A stretch of 27,986 nt of DNA from NCBI GenBank assembly GCA_050288705.1, contig JBNKEI010000014.1:1-27986 (forward strand). The letters are read 5' to 3'. The position numbers were made by a program, and so were the translations under genes. Shown here in pieces: positions 24,109-27,986 of this stretch; position 1 is the stretch's first letter, and each line of letters begins with the position of its first letter. Source of the stretch: JBNKEI01 sp050288705. Lineage in GTDB: Bacteria > Myxococcota > Myxococcia > Myxococcales > UBA5297. Below the pieces are notes generated by a model. The model did not search any database and had not been told where the DNA came from. It saw only the letters and a list, made by a program, of their open reading frames with translations.

Positions 24109-24478
24109 GTTTTTTTTAAGACCGTCCTCGCCGGATAACGTTCTTGCGCCAAGAAAAGTCGTTCTTGCGCATCGTTTTTCGCTTCTTGTGAGGCTTTCAG
24201 CTCTGCTTTTACTGCACGAATTTCTAGCATCTAATTCGAGCTATTGAAACCCTACTCTTCTTTTCACTCTCGATCGTCAAGCACCTCGTCGAGGTTATGG
24301 GCGGCTCGAGGGGAGTGGAGAGCTACATTGTAGCTTTTGCTGTTTTTTCGATCCAGCAAATCTGTAAGCTGTTGATATTGTTGACGTGAAAAACCAGATT
24401 TACAAAAGCAGTGCCATAATCGTATGTATACATATTGTTTTGCGCACCAGCCGCCACCAACTCTATAAGGAAGAAGGT
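24109..24478. other. 370-bp intergenic debris
   Basis: No gene can be supported. On the minus strand two short frames look like fragments: one near 24264-24413 reads CFCKSGFSRQQYQQLTDLLD and another just after the large gene is a Glu/Lys/Ala-rich helical stretch beginning MLEIRAVKAELKASQEA. Neither has a ribosome site or recognised family. A run of eight T follows the large gene's stop codon and may be part of its transcript end. The 16-bp repeat at 24227-24242 lies here. Confidence 0.45.
24227..24242. repeat. 16-bp exact repeat, copy 2
   Basis: This is the same 16 bases as at 9351-9366, same orientation, in non-coding debris. Confidence 0.7.
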
Positions 24479-24871
24479 ATGGAAGTTTTTAACAGAAACA
24501 ATTCAAATAATACTGGACAACTTCCGATTCTTACCTCATGGATGCTTATAAGTCCAAAAAATTCACTGGCCCAAAATTTGTCTATACAAATTTCCGAAAT
24601 ACCAGCAGGTTCAGAGCAACCAATCCACAAACACGAGCCTGAACAATGCTATTACATTATCAATGGTAAGGGCCTTATGATAATAGAAGATGAATCAAGA
24701 AAGGTCATGGCAGGTGATGCTGTATATATTCCTTCAAATTCAAATCACGGGATAAAGAACATTGGCGACGGCGTATTGGAATACCTTACTGCAAATGCAC
24801 CGGCATTTAGTGATCAATACGAAAACTCCCTTTGGCCTTCCGCTCCATCGAATTCAGAAGGGAAGCTCTAA
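24479..24871 (+). CDS. Single-domain cupin
   Basis: This is a 130-residue cupin-2 protein. Motif 1 is GSEQPIHKHEPEQCYYIING (two His and a Glu as metal ligands), motif 2 GDAVYIPSNSNHGIKNIG (metal His). A metal-dependent small-molecule enzyme or binding protein is expected; substrate unknown. The frame opens 31 codons earlier, but the ATG at 24479 is preferred because it starts the folded domain and has AAGGA 8 nt upstream. A decayed AhpD/CMD-type gene lies 195 bp downstream; cupins and CMD proteins are often neighbours, so this may be what is left of a small redox operon. Confidence 0.8.
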   Translation: MEVFNRNNSNNTGQLPILTSWMLISPKNSLAQNLSIQISEIPAGSEQPIHKHEPEQCYYIINGKGLMIIEDESRKVMAGDAVYIPSNSNHGIKNIGDGVLEYLTANAPAFSDQYENSLWPSAPSNSEGKL

Positions 24872-25065
24872 CCACGGTGTGCAGCAGAGCGCGAGGACCA
24901 TGCGCCAGCTGACACCGAGCGTTGTGCATAGATTGAGTGGTGGAAAGTATTGTGGGAACTAAATTTCCGTAGAGGTGTATCCTTTACCTTCGCATCGACG
25001 TCTAAGCAGGGGTAGTACTAAGCGCCGGGGCCTGTCCGGCTTAACCCTGAAGACGAAGATTGACG

Positions 25066-25197
25066 ATGACACAACTTTCCTCACGTGAACGTGAACTGGT
25101 TACCCTTGGTGCAGCAGTGGCAGCAAACTGTATACCCTGTGTCGAATGTCACATCCCCTTGAGGATATTTCCTACGAAATTCTTCAATCGCAGTTGA
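25066..25197 (+). pseudogene. Truncated AhpD/carboxymuconolactone-decarboxylase-like gene
   Basis: A 43-codon frame encodes LSSREREL followed by VTLGAAVAANCIPCVECHIP, the start of a CMD/AhpD-type domain with its redox CxxC (CIPC) and downstream His. After HIP the sequence leaves the family and stops; the next frame stays open to about 25266 but shows only weak resemblance. About half the normal ~110 residues is lost, so it is not functional. The rest of 24872-25288 contains nothing else recognisable. Confidence 0.65.
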
Positions 25198-25288
25198 CTA
25201 GGCTTAGGGAACTGAGCGCTGTCAAGGAAGTTACAATCTCGTACACATCCACTTATTTTAATTAACGACTCCACCTGGTTTTGTCGAT

Positions 25289-27436
25289 TCATGGCCTGTA
25301 ATGCATAGTGGCACCACCGCTACCGACTACGCGAATGTCTTCTGGCCCGCTTCCCCATATTCCCGAAAGAGAGGAATCTGTTCCACTTACTACGCTCGAC
25401 CAGGCAGTGCCGTTCCAGTGTACCATCGTTCCCTGGTATCCTACTACCCAAACATCGTTCGGGCCACTTCCCCATATTCCAACAAGCATGCTACTTACTG
25501 TGCTTGTCGCGCTCGACCAGGCGGTACCGTTCCAGTGTACTATCGTTCCCTGGTATCCTACTGCCCAAACATCATTCGGGCCAATTCCCCATACTCCTCT
25601 AAGCATGCTACTTACTGTGCTTGTCACGCTCGACCAGGCAGTACCGTTCCAGTGCACTATCGTTCCCTGGTCACCCACTGCCCAAACATTATTCGGGCCA
25701 CTTCCCCATACTCCTCTAAGCGTGCTATCTGTTCCGCTGACTACGCTCGACCAGGCGGTACCGTTCCAGTGTACTATCGTTCCCTGGACACCCACTGCCC
25801 AAACATTATTAGGCCCGCTTCCCCATACATCGCACAGCCAATGCTTGATTCCGCTGACTACGCTCGACCAGGTTTTACCGTTCCAGCGTACGATGCTTCC
25901 GTGAGCGCCAACAGCCCAAACATCGTTCGGGCCATTACCCCATACTCCACTAAGCCAGCTATCTACTCCGCTGACTACGCTCGACCAGGCAGTACCATTC
26001 CAGTGCACCATGACATTTCCACGGTCACCTACCGCCCAAACATCGTTCGGCCCACTTCCCCATACCTTAGAAAGCCAGAAATCTGTGCCGCTTACCATGG
26101 TCGACCAGGCCGAGTCGTTCCGGTGCATTATGGCACCATGACTGATGGAATTTGTACTGGTTATCCTATAATAACCAATAGTCCAAATATCGTTAGGTCT
26201 ACCTCCCCACACCCCATTTAGATGTGGCCCAGTTATACTTGGCGAAGGATGGGTAGTGGTGGCTACACTCGACCAGGTAGTACCACTCCAGTGAACGGTG
26301 GCTCCATCGTCACCTACCGCCCAAACATCACTAGACCCACTTCCCCATATTCCATTTAGATTTGCCGATGAATCGATAGCACTGACTACGTTCGACCAGA
26401 CAGTGCCGTTCCAGTGCACTATCGCTCCCTGGTCACCCACCGCCCAAACATTATTAGACCCGCTTCCCCATACTCCATTTAGGTTAGCCGATGAATCGAT
26501 AGCGCTGAATGGCGACCAGGCAGTGCCATTCCAATGCACTATCGCTCCCTGGTCACCCACTGCCCAAACATCATTTGACCCGCTTCCCCATACTCCATTT
26601 AGGTTAGCTGATGAATCGATAGCACTGAATGACGACCAGGCAGTGCCGTTCCAATGCACCATCGCTCCCTGGTCACCCACTGCCCAAACATCATTTGGTC
26701 CACTTCCCCATACTCCATTTAGGTTGGCCGATGAATCGATAGCGCTAAATGGCGACCAGGCAGTGCCATTCCAATGCACTATCGCTCCCTGGTCACCCAC
26801 TGCCCAAACATCATTTGACCCGCTTCCCCATACTCCATTTAGATGCTCCTCTCCCACAATCTCGCCCGCCCATGTAGTTCCATTCCAATGCAGCACAATG
26901 CCCGCTGCGCCAACAGCCCAAACATCGTTCGATCCATTTCCCCAAACACCAGAGAAGGAATTCCCATGGGGAAGAAGATTTTCCCAACACCAGTGATCAC
27001 GGCTACATATTTGACTAACACTCGGCTGGAAGTTTTGGTCAGTAACATCGAACTCTCCTACTGTTAGTGATATGCTCTGGGGAGTAAATGCATATCCAAA
27101 AGCAGATGGAGTAATGAAATAGCTCCCTTTACTAAGACCTCTAAAAAAATAAGCGCCAGATTCATCGGAAATGGTCTTCATTATTCTGTCGCCGCTCAAT
27201 CTAACCGTAACTCCAAAGTTTTCGTTGCCAGTTATCACGCCAGAAACGGAATAACTTTCGTTAGCTACGCAGATGTTTTTATAGCAATAACCTTTGTCTC
27301 CACAGTCGGCATTAGATTCGCAAGCAGAGGGAAATTTTATGTTGCACCCGGTAATTACGACAATAAATAACAGACTAGTCATGAGAAAATAAAAAATGAA
27401 CCAACCATTTTTGCAGTGGAAGTTTTTGGTATTCAT
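25289..27436 (-). CDS. Propeller-repeat lipoprotein with carboxypeptidase-regulatory-like domain
   Basis: This 715-residue surface lipoprotein has a lipobox ITGC with C31, a Cys cluster ACESNADCGDKGYCYKNIC (38-56), and a carboxypeptidase-regulatory-like beta-sandwich (62-138: SVSGVITG...VTVRLSG...DESGAYFFRGLSKGSY). From about 150 to the end are 13 full plus one partial repeats of 39-48 residues with consensus (N/S/R)GVWGSGPNDVWAVGDQGTIVHWNGTAWSS, expected to fold as beta-propeller blades. Thirteen-plus blades would make two propellers. Repeats 2-5 are almost identical, the outer ones diverged. Such proteins are common in Myxococcota; a binding or adhesion role is likely but unproven. A weak GAGA site precedes the ATG. 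Confidence 0.88.
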   Translation of the reverse strand: MNTKNFHCKNGWFIFYFLMTSLLFIVVITGCNIKFPSACESNADCGDKGYCYKNICVANESYSVSGVITGNENFGVTVRLSGDRIMKTISDESGAYFFRGLSKGSYFITPSAFGYAFTPQSISLTVGEFDVTDQNFQPSVSQICSRDHWCWENLLPHGNSFSGVWGNGSNDVWAVGAAGIVLHWNGTTWAGEIVGEEHLNGVWGSGSNDVWAVGDQGAIVHWNGTAWSPFSAIDSSANLNGVWGSGPNDVWAVGDQGAMVHWNGTAWSSFSAIDSSANLNGVWGSGSNDVWAVGDQGAIVHWNGTAWSPFSAIDSSANLNGVWGSGSNNVWAVGDQGAIVHWNGTVWSNVVSAIDSSANLNGIWGSGSSDVWAVGDDGATVHWSGTTWSSVATTTHPSPSITGPHLNGVWGGRPNDIWTIGYYRITSTNSISHGAIMHRNDSAWSTMVSGTDFWLSKVWGSGPNDVWAVGDRGNVMVHWNGTAWSSVVSGVDSWLSGVWGNGPNDVWAVGAHGSIVRWNGKTWSSVVSGIKHWLCDVWGSGPNNVWAVGVQGTIVHWNGTAWSSVVSGTDSTLRGVWGSGPNNVWAVGDQGTIVHWNGTAWSSVTSTVSSMLRGVWGIGPNDVWAVGYQGTIVHWNGTAWSSATSTVSSMLVGIWGSGPNDVWVVGYQGTMVHWNGTAWSSVVSGTDSSLSGIWGSGPEDIRVVGSGGATMHYRP
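26417..26860. repeat. Near-identical 120-bp tandem repeats in propeller gene
   Basis: Successive copies spaced exactly 120 bp (landmark GATGAATCGATAGC at 26490, 26610 and 26730; a fourth, 123 bp earlier, at 26367) encode blades 2-5. Limits are approximate. In-frame length allows blade gain or loss. Confidence 0.9.
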
Positions 27437-27986
27437 AAGCCATCTCTTCTAGTTTAGCGCCCGCCAGCTATAATACTATTTACCTCAGTCAATGGCATAG
27501 AGGAAAATCAAAGCGGAAAATGTGAAATCTGTCTAGTATCGAAAGTTAGGAGCAAAGGCCACAATGAGACCAAAATTTAAGTGTAGGCTGTTGTCGGAAA
27601 AGAGGAGAAAACCTGTACCGGAAAACCGCATTTAGTTTGCGCGGTAGGTCACGAATTGGTGCATAGTGGTTATGCAGTTTTATTCATGCCGGCTTTCCGT
27701 ATTGTACAAAAGCTGCTTGTCGCAGAACTTACGCTAGAACGAGAGCTCAGACGGCTTGACGCTTTAACGTAGTGCGTTGTTGCATGACTCAATACGCAAA
27801 CGAAGCTCCCCTTTGAATGAATTTACCCAACGACATAGTAAAAATCGAAATGAAGTAGAGCAATTCCACTTACTCGCAGCATAATTTATTAGCATACAAA
27901 TGGCCTCTCTGCGGATAATCTGCACTCCCTATCAGTTAATGCGACAGAACCCAGAATCGTTTGAACTGTTGGTGTAGTCGCAGGTG
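27437..27986. other. 550-bp region without a recognised gene
   Basis: No frame above 60 codons and no recognisable remnant was found. A 23-codon frame at 27563 (MRPKFKCRLLSEKRRKPVPE) has AGGAG nearby but no supporting homology. Confidence 0.5.

Noticed and set aside
24264..24413. Minus-strand fragment with CxxC-like start and QQYQQLTDLLD, recalling a retroelement Gag/zinc-knuckle
   Set aside because: Only about 50 codons, no full CCHC knuckle, no start or neighbours; resemblance is probably chance.
25301..26221. Long plus-strand open frames (306, 198 and 232 codons) opposite the propeller gene
   Set aside because: They are antisense shadows kept open because the repeat length is a multiple of three; their Pro/Ser/Tyr-rich products are periodic only through the DNA repeats.
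26367..26860. CRISPR-like regular spacing
   Set aside because: Units are 120 bp, coding and nearly identical throughout, with no short repeat plus unique spacer structure.

Overview
The window looks like an accessory, gene-sparse stretch of chromosome from a Myxococcota-like (deltaproteobacterial) bacterium with moderate G+C. The lineage is inferred from several features: a Ser/Thr kinase with the catalytic loop HRDVSPHN and a C-terminal PEGA-type domain; an exported trypsin-like protease with a CGDGxC...C..DC cysteine cluster and a MYXO-CTERM-like GC + membrane + basic tail; a lipoprotein built of WGSGPNDVWAVG propeller repeats; and an ECF sigma / anti-sigma / caspase-like operon. No rRNA, tRNA or CRISPR array was seen.

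Layout. 0.2-3 kb: a metallo-beta-lactamase-fold lipoprotein and an iron-sulfur-flavoprotein-like reductase, divergent from an AraC regulator. 3.1-4 kb: a decayed IS66-type transposase. 4.2-9.0 kb (minus strand): a stress/proteolysis block with a small lipoprotein, a trypsin-like protease, then ECF sigma, zinc-binding anti-sigma and caspase-like peptidase in one tightly coupled operon. 9.2-10.0 kb: a leucine-rich-repeat scrap and a protein with two AP2 DNA-binding domains. 10.1-12.9 kb: two inverted copies of a ~105-110 bp MITE-like element, one with a perfect 6-bp target-site duplication, bracketing an IS5-like scrap and a secreted Cys-rich protein with an NlpC/P60- or CHAP-like C-terminus. 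12.9-15.1 kb: two housekeeping genes, ddl and rsgA. 15.4-17.8 kb: a transmembrane kinase and a RelBE toxin-antitoxin pair with a palindromic operator.

18-24.1 kb is the most unusual part. A YopT-like (peptidase C58) cysteine protease with a 306-bp tandem duplication in its 5' half is divergent from a 1264-residue protein of unknown family with two copies of a ~420-residue module. A second, TA-flanked palindromic MITE lies between them. 24.4-27.4 kb holds a cupin, a truncated AhpD/carboxymuconolactone-decarboxylase remnant and the propeller lipoprotein. The last 0.5 kb has no recognisable gene.

Taken together, the AP2 protein, the C58 protease and the duplicated-module protein suggest factors aimed at other (possibly eukaryotic) cells, but no secretion system is visible here, so this is inference. 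The sigma/anti-sigma/caspase operon with a neighbouring exported protease reads as an envelope-sensing proteolytic response. Remnants of transposases, LRR and AhpD-like genes, plus two MITE families, show that the region turns over by transfer and decay.
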